A stretch of 64,000 nucleotides of DNA from Planomonospora_B alba. Its GTDB lineage: Bacteria; Actinomycetota; Actinomycetes; Streptosporangiales; Streptosporangiaceae. The position numbers were made by a program, and so were the translations under genes. Shown piece after piece: positions 42,584-53,108 of the stretch. Each line of letters begins with the position of its first letter. Position 1 is the first letter of the stretch. The notes below the pieces were generated by a model, which did not search any database, had not been told where the DNA came from, and saw only the letters and a list, made by a program, of their open reading frames with translations. The stretch covers positions 1-64,000 of the forward strand of contig NZ_BAAAUT010000018.1 of assembly GCF_039534085.1 (NCBI RefSeq), in the 5' to 3' direction.

Positions 42584-42750
42584 TGTCGCTCTCCTCGTGG
42601 ACGCGGGGGATGCCGGGACGCGGGGGACGCCGGGCGAAGCGTCCCACGGTACAGAGTCTGGCGGAGACAGGGCCTTAGTGCTCTAGACCTGCGAACTATC
42701 GGGCGATATTAAACTTGATGTGCAGATCGGCAATGATCGGGAGATGCCCC

Positions 42751-43227
42751 GTGAACGGTACGGACGCCGCACTCATCAGGACCTTCTACGACGCGCTCGC
42801 GCGCCGGGACCTCACCGCCATGGAGGACTGCTACCACCCCGAAGCGACCTTCGGCGACCCGATCTTCCAGGAACTGGAGGGCAGGGACCTGATCATGGGC
42901 ATGTGGCGCATGCAGCTGAGCCGGGGAGCCGATCTGGACGTCACGCTCGCGGACGTGACCGCGGCGCCGCACGCCGTCACCGCGCGCTGGAGCGCCGGAT
43001 ACACCTTCACCTCGACCGGCAGGCGGGTCGTCAACCACGTCGACTCGCTGTTCCGCTTCGAGGACGGGCTCATCGTCCGCCACCACGACGAGTTCGACTT
43101 CAAGCGGTGGTCGAAGATGGCCCTGGGCAGGCCGGTCGGGCTCGTCGTCGGCTGGACCCCGGCCTTCCGGGCGAGGATCCGCGACCGGGCCCGCCAGAGG
43201 CTGGAGCAGACCATGGCCGCCGCCTGA
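42751..43227 (+). CDS. SnoaL-like/NTF2-fold protein
   Basis: This protein of about 158 residues has the alpha+beta cone pattern of the NTF2 superfamily: ALIRTFYDALARRDLTAMEDCYHPEATFGDP, then MQLSRGADLDVTLADV, and finally LIVRHHDEFDFKRWSKMALG. Members are small polyketide cyclases, isomerases or binding proteins. GTG 42751 was chosen because GGGAG lies 8 bp upstream; the frame also allows starts at 42715 or 42718. No pathway partner is adjacent, so the function stays general. Confidence 0.85.
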   Translation: MNGTDAALIRTFYDALARRDLTAMEDCYHPEATFGDPIFQELEGRDLIMGMWRMQLSRGADLDVTLADVTAAPHAVTARWSAGYTFTSTGRRVVNHVDSLFRFEDGLIVRHHDEFDFKRWSKMALGRPVGLVVGWTPAFRARIRDRARQRLEQTMAAA

Positions 43228-43293
43228 CGGCAGGCGCCGGGCCCGCGCCGGTGCCGCCGCCCGGCCGTCCCCCCGGCGGGGCCGGCGGGCGGG

Positions 43294-45510
<2,217 letters not shown>

Positions 45511-45679
45511 AGACCCGATTATGTCCCCCGGAGCCGCCCGCGTCGCCGCTCTGGCCGCTTTTGGTCCGCCGGATCTCCGGCCGGGGTCCCCGCGGCGCCC
45601 GCCGTACCGCGGCGCGGGGACGGGGGCCGCCGTGCCCCCGCGCGGGCGGCCGTGCGGCAGGAGGGCCGCGCCCGGAGGC

Positions 45680-46546
45680 TCAGCCGTGGCGGCGGAAGCG
45701 GGCGACCGCGACCGCGAGCAGGACGGCGCCGGCGGCGGCGACCAGGCCGAGCTCCACCGGGACGGGGACCTGCCGGCCGTACCAGTGCACGCCCGGGTTG
45801 AGCAGCGCCTCGGCCCGCGCGGGCACGTCCAGGTGGGAGAAGACCGCCTGCCGGAGCGGGTCGACGGCGTAGGTCAGCGGGTTCAGCGTGGTCAGCACGT
45901 GCAGCCACGACGGCAGGTTCCCCAGCGGGAACATCGCGCCGGACAGGAAGACCATCGGCATCACGGCCATCTGCATGAGCGCGAAGAAGGTCTGCATGTT
46001 CCTCATCCGCGCGGCCAGCGTCACGCCGAACGCGGTGACGGCGAACGCGGCGAGGAACATCTCCGCCAGCAGCGTCACCATCAGCACCGGGTCGTACGGC
46101 ACGCCGACCAGCCCGCCGAGGGCCAGGATGACGACGCCCTGGGCCACCGCGACGACCGCCCCGCCCAGGCACTTGCCGACCACGATCGCGGCCCGGCCGA
46201 CCGGCGCGACGAGCATCTCGCGCAGGAAGCCGAACTCGCGGTCCCACACGATGGACCCGGCCGAGAACATCGCGGTCATGATGACCGTCATCGCGATCAT
46301 CCCGGGGAACATGAAGGTGCGGTAGTCCACGCCCGGGATCGCGCCCTGCGCCAGCGAGCCGAACCCGGTGCCCAGCACGAACAGCCACAGCACCGGCTGG
46401 ACGACCGTGGAGACCATGCGGGTGCGGTCGCCGGCGAAGCGCAGCATCTCCCGGTGGAGCACCACCTTGACCGCGCGCAGCTCGTGCGCCGGGGAGCGGG
46501 GCGGGACCCGCACGCCCACCACGCCGCCGGTCTCCTCGGAGGCCAC
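45680..46546 (-). CDS. ABC-2 type permease, DrrB-like
   Basis: This 288-residue ABC-2 permease has six hydrophobic segments. The family motif region reads FPGMIAMTVIMTAMFSAGSIVWDREFGFLREMLVAPVGR, and the last helices end in ARFRRHG. It belongs with DrrB-like daunorubicin/lipid exporters. The GTG start has AAGGGGAC upstream and lies 15 bp after its ATPase partner gene. The exported substrate is unknown. Confidence 0.92.
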   Translation of the reverse strand: MASEETGGVVGVRVPPRSPAHELRAVKVVLHREMLRFAGDRTRMVSTVVQPVLWLFVLGTGFGSLAQGAIPGVDYRTFMFPGMIAMTVIMTAMFSAGSIVWDREFGFLREMLVAPVGRAAIVVGKCLGGAVVAVAQGVVILALGGLVGVPYDPVLMVTLLAEMFLAAFAVTAFGVTLAARMRNMQTFFALMQMAVMPMVFLSGAMFPLGNLPSWLHVLTTLNPLTYAVDPLRQAVFSHLDVPARAEALLNPGVHWYGRQVPVPVELGLVAAAGAVLLAVAVARFRRHG

Positions 46547-46561
46547 GTCCGGTCCCCTTCC

Positions 46562-47557
46562 TCAGCGGCGGGCCATGGCCCGCATCCAGGCGTGCGCGGA
46601 GCCCTCGGCCTCGGCGTCGCGGATGCTGGACCCGGTGTAGGACATGAACACGTCGTCGAGGGAGGGCCGCGAGACGCTCACCGAGCGGATCGGCACGCCC
46701 AGCTCGGCGAAGAGCCGGGGCACGAACCGCTCGCCGGAGGCGACCGCGAACGTCACCTGCCCCTCGCGCAGGGCGGCCGCCAGGCCGAACCGCTCGCGCA
46801 GCGCGGCCAGCGCCGCCGCGTCGTCGGCGGTCTGCAGCCGGACGGTGTCCTCGCCGACGCCGGCCTTGAGCGCCTCGGGCGTGCCGGCCACGACGAGCTC
46901 GCCGTGGTCGACGATCGCGATCCGGTCGGTGAACTCGGCCTCGTCCATGTAGTGGGTGGTCATGAAGATCGTGATGTCCTCCGCCCGGCGGAGCTCGTCG
47001 ATGTAGCCCCAGATGGCCGCGCGGGTCTGCGGGTCCAGCCCGACCGTCGGCTCGTCGAGGAAGAGCACCCGGGGGGAGTGCAGCAGGCCGCGGGCGATCT
47101 CCAGCCGCCGCTTCATGCCGCCGGAGAAGGTCTCCACCTTGGCGTCCCTGCGGTCCCACAGGGCGACCATCTCCATGACGCGGCGGATCCGCTCGCCCGC
47201 GACGGACTTCGGCACGCCGTACAGCTCGGCGTGGAACCTGAGGTTCTGCTCGGCGGTCAGGTAGCCGTCCAGGGTCGGGTCCTGGAAGACCAGCCCGATG
47301 TTGCGCCGCACCTCGTCGCGCTCGCGCACCACGTCGTGCCCGGCGACCGTCGCCGTGCCGCCGGTGGGCGTGGTGAGCGTGCAGAGCATGCTGATCGTGG
47401 TGCTCTTGCCCGCGCCGTTCGGCCCGAGGAAGCCGAACACCTCGCCGGGCGCGACCTCGAAGTCGATGCCGCGCACGGCCTCGACATCCCCGTGCGCCCT
47501 GCGCGACCCCTTGTACGTCTTGCGCAGGCCCCTGGCGGCCACCGCGGGCCCGTCCAT
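46562..47557 (-). CDS. ABC transporter ATP-binding protein, DrrA-like
   Basis: This 331-residue ATPase has Walker A LGPNGAGKSTT, Q-loop VFQDPTLDGYL, signature ETFSGGMKRRLEIA, Walker B VLFLDEPTVGLD and H-loop MTTHYMDEAE. The C-terminal extension ends with SRPSLDDVFMSYTG, characteristic of the DrrA family. ATG 47557 was chosen because GGGGAGG lies upstream. An operator matching those of the TetR gene sits 136 bp upstream, so it may belong to the same regulon. Confidence 0.94.
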   Translation of the reverse strand: MDGPAVAARGLRKTYKGSRRAHGDVEAVRGIDFEVAPGEVFGFLGPNGAGKSTTISMLCTLTTPTGGTATVAGHDVVRERDEVRRNIGLVFQDPTLDGYLTAEQNLRFHAELYGVPKSVAGERIRRVMEMVALWDRRDAKVETFSGGMKRRLEIARGLLHSPRVLFLDEPTVGLDPQTRAAIWGYIDELRRAEDITIFMTTHYMDEAEFTDRIAIVDHGELVVAGTPEALKAGVGEDTVRLQTADDAAALAALRERFGLAAALREGQVTFAVASGERFVPRLFAELGVPIRSVSVSRPSLDDVFMSYTGSSIRDAEAEGSAHAWMRAMARR

Positions 47558-47692
47558 CAGCCTCCCCTGTTCCAGCCATCGAAACATTTTGACGATATAT
47601 CTAGATGGTCGGCGGGACAACGCTCGGCGAGGAGTGCCCCGCCGTTTCCCGCGGGCGGCTCCGGACGGCGCGGGCACGCTCCGCGCCCGGCG

Positions 47693-47708
47693 GTTAGCGG
47701 TCGTTAAC
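47693..47708. promoter_or_regulatory. GTTA-N8-TAAC operator, copy 3, upstream of DrrA-like gene
   Basis: GTTAGCGGTCGTTAAC is a 16-bp near-palindrome that matches the two sites upstream of the carboxyltransferase operon. It begins one base past the TetR stop, before the ABC genes. The 135-bp gap to the ABC start is AT-rich near its end (ATATATCTAGAT). Confidence 0.75.
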
Positions 47709-47709
47709 G

Positions 47710-48294
47710 TCACACCTCGGCCAGCGCGGCGCGGGCCATGGCGCGCAGCAGCGGGGCCATCGCCTCCGGCGGCAGTTCGCCCGCGCTGTGCGGGGTCGAG
47801 TTGAGCAGGCCGAAGACCGCGTGGGTGGCGGCGCGCAGCCGGGCCGGCGGGCGGTCCGGGTACAGCTCGCTGAGCACGGTCACCCACTCCTCCACGTACA
47901 GCCGCTGCAGCCGCCGGATCCGGCGGCGGGCGGGCTCGGGGACGTTGCCCAGCTCGCGGTCGTGCACGGTGATCAGCGCCGGATGGCTGAGGGCGAACTC
48001 GACCTGCCCGGCCAGCAGGGCGTCCAGGGCGCTGCCGGCGTCGGGCGCCGCGGTGACGCGCTCGGCGGCCGAGGCGTGCAGGCGCTCGCTGATGTCCAGC
48101 AGCATCTCCGCCAGCAGCGCCTCCTTGCCGCTGAAGTGCCGGTACAGCGCCGGGCCGGAGGTGCCGACCGCACCGCCGATGTCCTCGATGGAGACGCCGT
48201 GGAAGCCGCGCGCCGCGAACAGCTCCGCGGCGGCGTCCAGGATCTCCGCGCGCCGCGACCGGCGCTCGCGGGCAGGGGTACGGGCGGTCGTCAC
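47710..48294 (-). CDS. TetR-family regulator of the leucine-degradation operon
   Basis: This 194-residue protein has a classic N-terminal TetR helix-turn-helix (RRAEILDAAAELFAARGF, then IGGAVGTSGPALYRHFSGKEALLAEML) and a helical C-terminal domain. GTG 48294 has a minus-strand TACCAT 7 bp upstream, which fits a leaderless transcript. It is divergent from the carboxyltransferase operon, with two GTTA-N8-TAAC sites between the starts. Control of acyl-CoA catabolic genes with an acyl-CoA ligand is the usual role of such neighbours and is inferred here. Confidence 0.9.
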   Translation of the reverse strand: MTTARTPARERRSRRAEILDAAAELFAARGFHGVSIEDIGGAVGTSGPALYRHFSGKEALLAEMLLDISERLHASAAERVTAAPDAGSALDALLAGQVEFALSHPALITVHDRELGNVPEPARRRIRRLQRLYVEEWVTVLSELYPDRPPARLRAATHAVFGLLNSTPHSAGELPPEAMAPLLRAMARAALAEV

Positions 48295-48316
48295 GCCTGG
48301 AATGGTAGACGGTGGT

Positions 48317-48360
48317 GTTAACGGTGACTAACATCACCGGTGGAGTTAGCGACCGTTAAC
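48317..48360. promoter_or_regulatory. Two GTTA-N8-TAAC operators between TetR and carboxyltransferase genes
   Basis: Site 1 (48317-48332) reads GTTAACGGTGACTAAC and site 2 (48345-48360) reads GTTAGCGACCGTTAAC. They are inverted copies of each other with 14 of 16 matches, centres 28 bp apart. Site 1 overlaps the predicted -35 of the TetR gene. The matching third copy at 47693 defines the consensus. Confidence 0.78.
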
Positions 48361-48405
48361 CCCCGGCGACGGAGCCGGGAGGCGATCGGTGTGAAGGAGG
48401 CCCGC

Positions 48406-50013
48406 ATGAGCGGCTGGCCGGTGCTGCGCAGCACCTGCGACCCGGGCGGTGAGAGCTTCAAGGCGAACGCCGAGGTCAACGAGCGGCTCGTCGCCGAGCT
48501 GCGCGAGCGCGTCGCCGCCGCCGCGCTCGGCGGCCCCGAGCGGGCCAGGGCCCGGCACGTCGCCCGCGGCAAGCTGCTGCCCCGCGACCGCGTCGACACC
48601 CTGCTCGACCCCGGCTCCCGGTTCCTGGAGCTGTCCCAGCTCGCCGGATTCGGCATGTACGGCGACGAGGCCCCCGCCGCCGGGATCATCACCGGCATCG
48701 GCCGGATCTCCGGCCGCGAGTGCGTCGTGGTCGCCAACGACGCGACCGTCAAGGGCGGCACCTACTACCCGATGACGGTCAAGAAGCACCTGCGGGCCCA
48801 GGAGGTGGCCCTGCACAACAACCTGCCGTGCGTCTACCTCGTCGACTCCGGCGGCGCGTTCCTGCCCAAGCAGGACGAGGTCTTCCCCGACCGCGACCAC
48901 TTCGGCCGGATCTTCTACAACCAGGCCACCATGTCGGCGCGGGGCATCCCGCAGATCGCCGCGGTCCTCGGCTCCTGCACCGCCGGCGGCGCCTACGTGC
49001 CCGCGATGAGCGACGAGGCCGTGATCGTCCGCGGGCAGGGCACGATCTTCCTGGGCGGCCCGCCGCTGGTGAAGGCCGCCACCGGCGAGGAGGTCACCGC
49101 CGAGGAGCTCGGCGGCGGCGAGCTGCACTCGCGGGTCAGCGGCGTCACCGACCACCTCGCCGAGGACGACGCCCACGCGCTGCGGATCGTCCGCGACATC
49201 GTGGCCACCCTCGCCCCCCGCCCGGACGCGCCCTGGCAGCGGGTGCCCGCCGAGGAGCCCGCCTGCGACCCCCGCGACCTGTACGGCATCGTCCCCGCCG
49301 ACACCCGCACGCCGTACGACGTGCGGGAGGTCATCGCGCGCGTCGTCGACGGCAGCAGGTTCCTGGAGTTCAAGGCCGAGTACGGCGCCACGCTCGTGAC
49401 CGGCTTCGCGCACGTCCACGGCCACCCGGTGGGGATCGTCGCCAACAACGGCATCCTGTTCGCCGAGTCGGCGCTCAAGGGCGCGCACTTCATCGAGCTG
49501 TGCGACCGGCGCAACGTCCCGCTGGTCTTCCTGCAGAACATCAGCGGGTTCATGGTCGGCAAGGCCTACGAGGCCGGCGGCATCGCCAAGCACGGCGCCA
49601 AGATGGTCACCGCCGTCGCCTGCGCCCGGGTGCCGAAGTTCACCGTCGTCATCGGCGGCTCGTTCGGCGCCGGCAACTACGCGATGGCCGGCCGGGCCTA
49701 CTCGCCCCGCTTCCTGTGGATGTGGCCCAACGCGCGCATCTCGGTGATGGGCGGCGAGCAGGCCGCCAACGTGCTGGCCACCGTACGGCGCGAGCAGCTC
49801 GGCGACGCCTGGAGCGCGCAGGAGGAAGAGGAGTTCAAGCGGCCCGTCCGCGAGCAGTACGAGACCCAGGGCAACCCCTACTACTCCACCGCCCGCCTCT
49901 GGGACGACGGCGTCATCGACCCGCTCGACACCCGCACCGTCCTCGGCCTGGCCCTGTCCGCCGCGGCGGGCGCGCCGCTCGACCCCGTCGGCTACGGCGT
50001 CTTCCGGATGTGA
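48406..50013 (+). CDS. Acyl-CoA carboxylase beta subunit (methylcrotonyl-CoA carboxyltransferase type)
   Basis: This 535-residue carboxyltransferase has the oxyanion loops GSCTAGGAYVPAMSDE and GGSFGAGNYAMAGRAY, and the adjacent QNISGFMVGKAYEAGGI, typical of methylcrotonyl-CoA carboxylase beta chains. Length and motifs fit this class better than propionyl-CoA carboxylase. ATG 48406 was chosen because GAAGGAGG is spaced 5 bp upstream; the frame extends to 48340 but crosses operator site 2. It is the first gene of an operon with the biotin carboxylase, HMG-CoA lyase and acyl-CoA dehydrogenase genes. Confidence 0.93.
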   Translation: MSGWPVLRSTCDPGGESFKANAEVNERLVAELRERVAAAALGGPERARARHVARGKLLPRDRVDTLLDPGSRFLELSQLAGFGMYGDEAPAAGIITGIGRISGRECVVVANDATVKGGTYYPMTVKKHLRAQEVALHNNLPCVYLVDSGGAFLPKQDEVFPDRDHFGRIFYNQATMSARGIPQIAAVLGSCTAGGAYVPAMSDEAVIVRGQGTIFLGGPPLVKAATGEEVTAEELGGGELHSRVSGVTDHLAEDDAHALRIVRDIVATLAPRPDAPWQRVPAEEPACDPRDLYGIVPADTRTPYDVREVIARVVDGSRFLEFKAEYGATLVTGFAHVHGHPVGIVANNGILFAESALKGAHFIELCDRRNVPLVFLQNISGFMVGKAYEAGGIAKHGAKMVTAVACARVPKFTVVIGGSFGAGNYAMAGRAYSPRFLWMWPNARISVMGGEQAANVLATVRREQLGDAWSAQEEEEFKRPVREQYETQGNPYYSTARLWDDGVIDPLDTRTVLGLALSAAAGAPLDPVGYGVFRM

Positions 50014-50075
50014 TCCGCCATGGCCCGTCCACAGGCTCTCCGCCCGCTCCGCTCACCACGCCGGGGGCACCTCTG

Positions 50076-52163
50076 ATGCTCTTCCACACCGTCCTCATCG
50101 CCAACCGGGGCGAGATCGCCCTGCGGATCATCCGCACCCTGCGCCGGCTCGGCATCCGCTCCGTCGCCGTCCACACCGACGCCGACGCCGGGGCCCCGCA
50201 CACCCGCGCGGCCGACACCGCGGTCCGCCTGCCCGGCGGCTACCTCGACATCGAGGCGATCATCGGGGCGGCCGCGGCCACCGGCGCCCAGGCCGTCCAC
50301 CCCGGCTACGGCTTCCTGGCCGAGAACACCGCCTTCGCCCGGCGCTGCGCCGAGGCCGGCCTGGTCTTCGTCGGGCCGCCCGCCGAGGCCGTCGAGGCCA
50401 TGGGCGACAAGATCCGCGCCAAGGAGACCGTCGCCGCGGCCGGCGTCCCGGTCGTGCCCGGCGCGGCCGAGCCCCGCGACGACCTGCTCACCGCCGACAT
50501 CGGCTTCCCCGCGCTGATCAAGCCGTCGGCCGGCGGCGGCGGCAAGGGCATGGTGCTGGTCCGCTCCGCCGCCGAGCTGCCGGAGGCGCTGGAGTCCGCC
50601 CGCCGTACGGCGGCCGCCGCGTTCGGCGACGCGACCCTGCTGATCGAGCGGTTCGTGGAGAATCCCCGGCACATCGAGATCCAGGTGCTGGCCGACGCCC
50701 ACGGCAACGTCGTCCACCTGGGCGAGCGCGAGTGCAGCCTGCAGCGCCGCCACCAGAAGATCGTCGAGGAGGCGCCCTCCCCGCTGCTGGACGAGGCCAC
50801 CCGGGCCCGGATGGGCGCGGCGGCGGTCGAGGCCGCCCGCTCCGTCGGCTACGTCGGGGCCGGGACGGTCGAGTTCATCGTCCAGGGCTCGACGGCCGAC
50901 TACTACTTCATGGAGATGAACACCCGGCTCCAGGTCGAGCACCCGGTCACCGAGCTGGTCACCGGGTGGGACCTGGTCGAGCTCCAGCTCCGGGTGGCGG
51001 CGGGCGAGCCGCTCCCGCTCACCCAGGACGACGTGCGGCTGCGCGGCCACGCCGTCGAGGCCCGCGTCTACGCCGAGGACCCCGCCCGCGGCTTCCTGCC
51101 GACCGGCGGCCGGATCCTCGCCCTGCGCGAGCCCGGCGTCCCCGGCTTCTCCGGCGCGCCGCAGGACTCCCCGTCCGGCGCGGTCCGCACGGATTCGGGG
51201 ATGGCCGCCGGCATGACCGTCGGCAGCGACTACGACCCGATGCTGGCCAAGGTCATCGCCTGGGGCCCCGACCGCGCGGGCGCGCTGCGCGCCCTCGACC
51301 GGGCGCTGGGGGAGACGACCGTGCTCGGCGTGACGACGAACACCGCCTTCCTGCGGGCGCTCGTCACCCACCCCGAGGTGGTCGCCGGAGACCTCGACAC
51401 CGGCCTGGTCGAGCGCCGCCTCGGCGAGCTGGTCCCGCCCGCCGGCACACCGGACGACGTGCTGGCCGCCGCGGCCCTGCTGCTCCAGCACGAGCGGGTG
51501 CCCGCCGCACCGGCCGCCGACCCGTGGGAGGTGCCCGACGGCTGGCGGCCCGGCGCCGCGCCCGCCTGGACCGTCTGGCGGCTGGAGGGCCCCGGCGGGG
51601 TGCGCGAGGTCGGGGTGCGCGGCCTGCCCGCCTCCGGCGCGGAGGTCCGCCTGCCCGCCGCGGACGGCCCCCGCGCGGACGGCTCCGCCGGGGCAGGCTC
51701 CCGGGCGGACGGCGGCACGGACCGGGACGGCACGGACGGCGCGCACCGGGTCCTGCGGGCCGTGCTGGCCACCGACGGCTCCGACGTGCTCGTCACCCTG
51801 GACGGCGTGCGGCGCCGCTACGCCGCCGCCCGCGACGGCGACACCGTCTGGCTCGGCCGCCAGGGCGGCGCGTGGGCGCTCACCCGCCACCGCCTGGGCG
51901 ACCCCGGCGACCGCGCCCGCGGCGGGGCCTCGGGCGACGGCGCGGTCCGCAGCCCGATGCCCGGCACCGTGCTCGTGGTCAAGACGGCCGTGGGGGAGCG
52001 GGTCGAGGAGGGGCAGCCGCTGGTGATCGTCGAGGCGATGAAGATGGAGCACACCGTGACCGCCCCGCTCGGCGGGACGGTGGCCGAGCTGCCGGTCCGC
52101 GCCGGGCAGGCGGTCGACATGGACGCCCTGCTCGCCGTCGTCCGGCGGGAGGAGGAGTCGTGA
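50076..52163 (+). CDS. Acyl-CoA carboxylase alpha subunit (biotin carboxylase plus BCCP)
   Basis: This 695-residue protein has an N-terminal biotin carboxylase domain (VLIANRGEIALRIIRT), ATP-grasp loop SAGGGGKGMVLV, catalytic ERECSLQRRHQKIVEEAPS and MEMNTRLQVEHPVTE, a Gly/Asp-rich linker (about 530-560) and a C-terminal biotinyl domain with the lysine in EAMKMEH. It supplies carboxybiotin to the carboxyltransferase encoded upstream. It lies 62 bp after that gene. The stop overlaps the GTG of the lyase gene. Confidence 0.96.
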   Translation: MLFHTVLIANRGEIALRIIRTLRRLGIRSVAVHTDADAGAPHTRAADTAVRLPGGYLDIEAIIGAAAATGAQAVHPGYGFLAENTAFARRCAEAGLVFVGPPAEAVEAMGDKIRAKETVAAAGVPVVPGAAEPRDDLLTADIGFPALIKPSAGGGGKGMVLVRSAAELPEALESARRTAAAAFGDATLLIERFVENPRHIEIQVLADAHGNVVHLGERECSLQRRHQKIVEEAPSPLLDEATRARMGAAAVEAARSVGYVGAGTVEFIVQGSTADYYFMEMNTRLQVEHPVTELVTGWDLVELQLRVAAGEPLPLTQDDVRLRGHAVEARVYAEDPARGFLPTGGRILALREPGVPGFSGAPQDSPSGAVRTDSGMAAGMTVGSDYDPMLAKVIAWGPDRAGALRALDRALGETTVLGVTTNTAFLRALVTHPEVVAGDLDTGLVERRLGELVPPAGTPDDVLAAAALLLQHERVPAAPAADPWEVPDGWRPGAAPAWTVWRLEGPGGVREVGVRGLPASGAEVRLPAADGPRADGSAGAGSRADGGTDRDGTDGAHRVLRAVLATDGSDVLVTLDGVRRRYAAARDGDTVWLGRQGGAWALTRHRLGDPGDRARGGASGDGAVRSPMPGTVLVVKTAVGERVEEGQPLVIVEAMKMEHTVTAPLGGTVAELPVRAGQAVDMDALLAVVRREEES

Positions 52164-53101
52164 CGACCACAGCCGTACGGCCGGCGCCGTACCGGGCGGA
52201 GGGCCTGCCGGAGCGGGTCACGGTCTACGAGGTCGGCCCGCGCGACGGGCTGCAGAACGAGCCGGTGGTCGTGCCGGTCGAGGTCAAGGCCGAGTTCGTG
52301 GCCCGCCTGGCCGCCGCCGGGCACAGCGTGATCGAGACCACCAGCTTCGTGCACCCGAGGTGGGTGCCGCAGCTCGCCGACGCCGCCGAGCTGCTCGCCG
52401 CCGTCGAGCGGGCGCCCGGGGTGCGCTACCCGGTGCTGGTGCCCAACGAGCGCGGGCTGGAGCGGGCGATGGAGCACGGCGTCACCGAGATCGCGGTCTT
52501 CGCCAGCGCCACCGAGACGTTCGCGGCCAGGAACCTCAACCGGACGCTGGCCTCCCAGTTCGAGATGTTCGAGCCGGTCGTCGGCCGGGCGCTGGAGCAC
52601 GGCCTGCGCGTGCGGGCGTACGTGTCGATGTGCTTCGGCGACCCGTGGGAGGGACCCACCCCGGTCGGGCAGGTCGTCGAGGTCGGGCGCAGGCTGCTCG
52701 ACCTGGGCTGCCACGAGCTCTCGCTCGGCGACACGATCGGCGTCGGCACCCCCGGCCACGTGGGCGCGCTCATCGAGGCGTTCGGCGGCCCCGAGCGGCT
52801 GGCCGTGCACTTCCACGACACCTACGGCCAGGCGCTGGCCAACACGCTGGCCGCGCTGCGCGCCGGGGTGACCGTGGTCGACGCCTCCACCGGAGGCATC
52901 GGCGGCTGCCCGTACGCCGAGTCCGCCACCGGCAACCTCGCCACCGAGGACCTGGTCTGGATGCTGCACGGCCTCGGCGTGGAGACCGGCCTCGACCTGA
53001 CCGCGCTGGTGGAGACCAGCACCTGGCTGGCCGCGCGGCTCGGCCGCCCCAGCCCGTCCCGGGTCGTCCAGGCCCTGTCCAAGGCCCTGCCCAAGGAGTG
53101 A
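52160..53101 (+). CDS. Hydroxymethylglutaryl-CoA lyase
   Basis: This 313-residue TIM-barrel lyase splits HMG-CoA into acetoacetate and acetyl-CoA, the last step of leucine breakdown. Visible signatures are VYEVGPRDGLQNE at the N terminus, the metal-binding HFHDTYGQALAN and the catalytic-cysteine loop GGIGGCPYAESATGN. The GTG start overlaps the preceding stop (GTGA) behind GGAGGAG. The operon lacks a methylglutaconyl-CoA hydratase gene, so that enzyme must be encoded elsewhere. Confidence 0.96.
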   Translation: MTTTAVRPAPYRAEGLPERVTVYEVGPRDGLQNEPVVVPVEVKAEFVARLAAAGHSVIETTSFVHPRWVPQLADAAELLAAVERAPGVRYPVLVPNERGLERAMEHGVTEIAVFASATETFAARNLNRTLASQFEMFEPVVGRALEHGLRVRAYVSMCFGDPWEGPTPVGQVVEVGRRLLDLGCHELSLGDTIGVGTPGHVGALIEAFGGPERLAVHFHDTYGQALANTLAALRAGVTVVDASTGGIGGCPYAESATGNLATEDLVWMLHGLGVETGLDLTALVETSTWLAARLGRPSPSRVVQALSKALPKE

Positions 53102-53108
53102 CGCAGCG

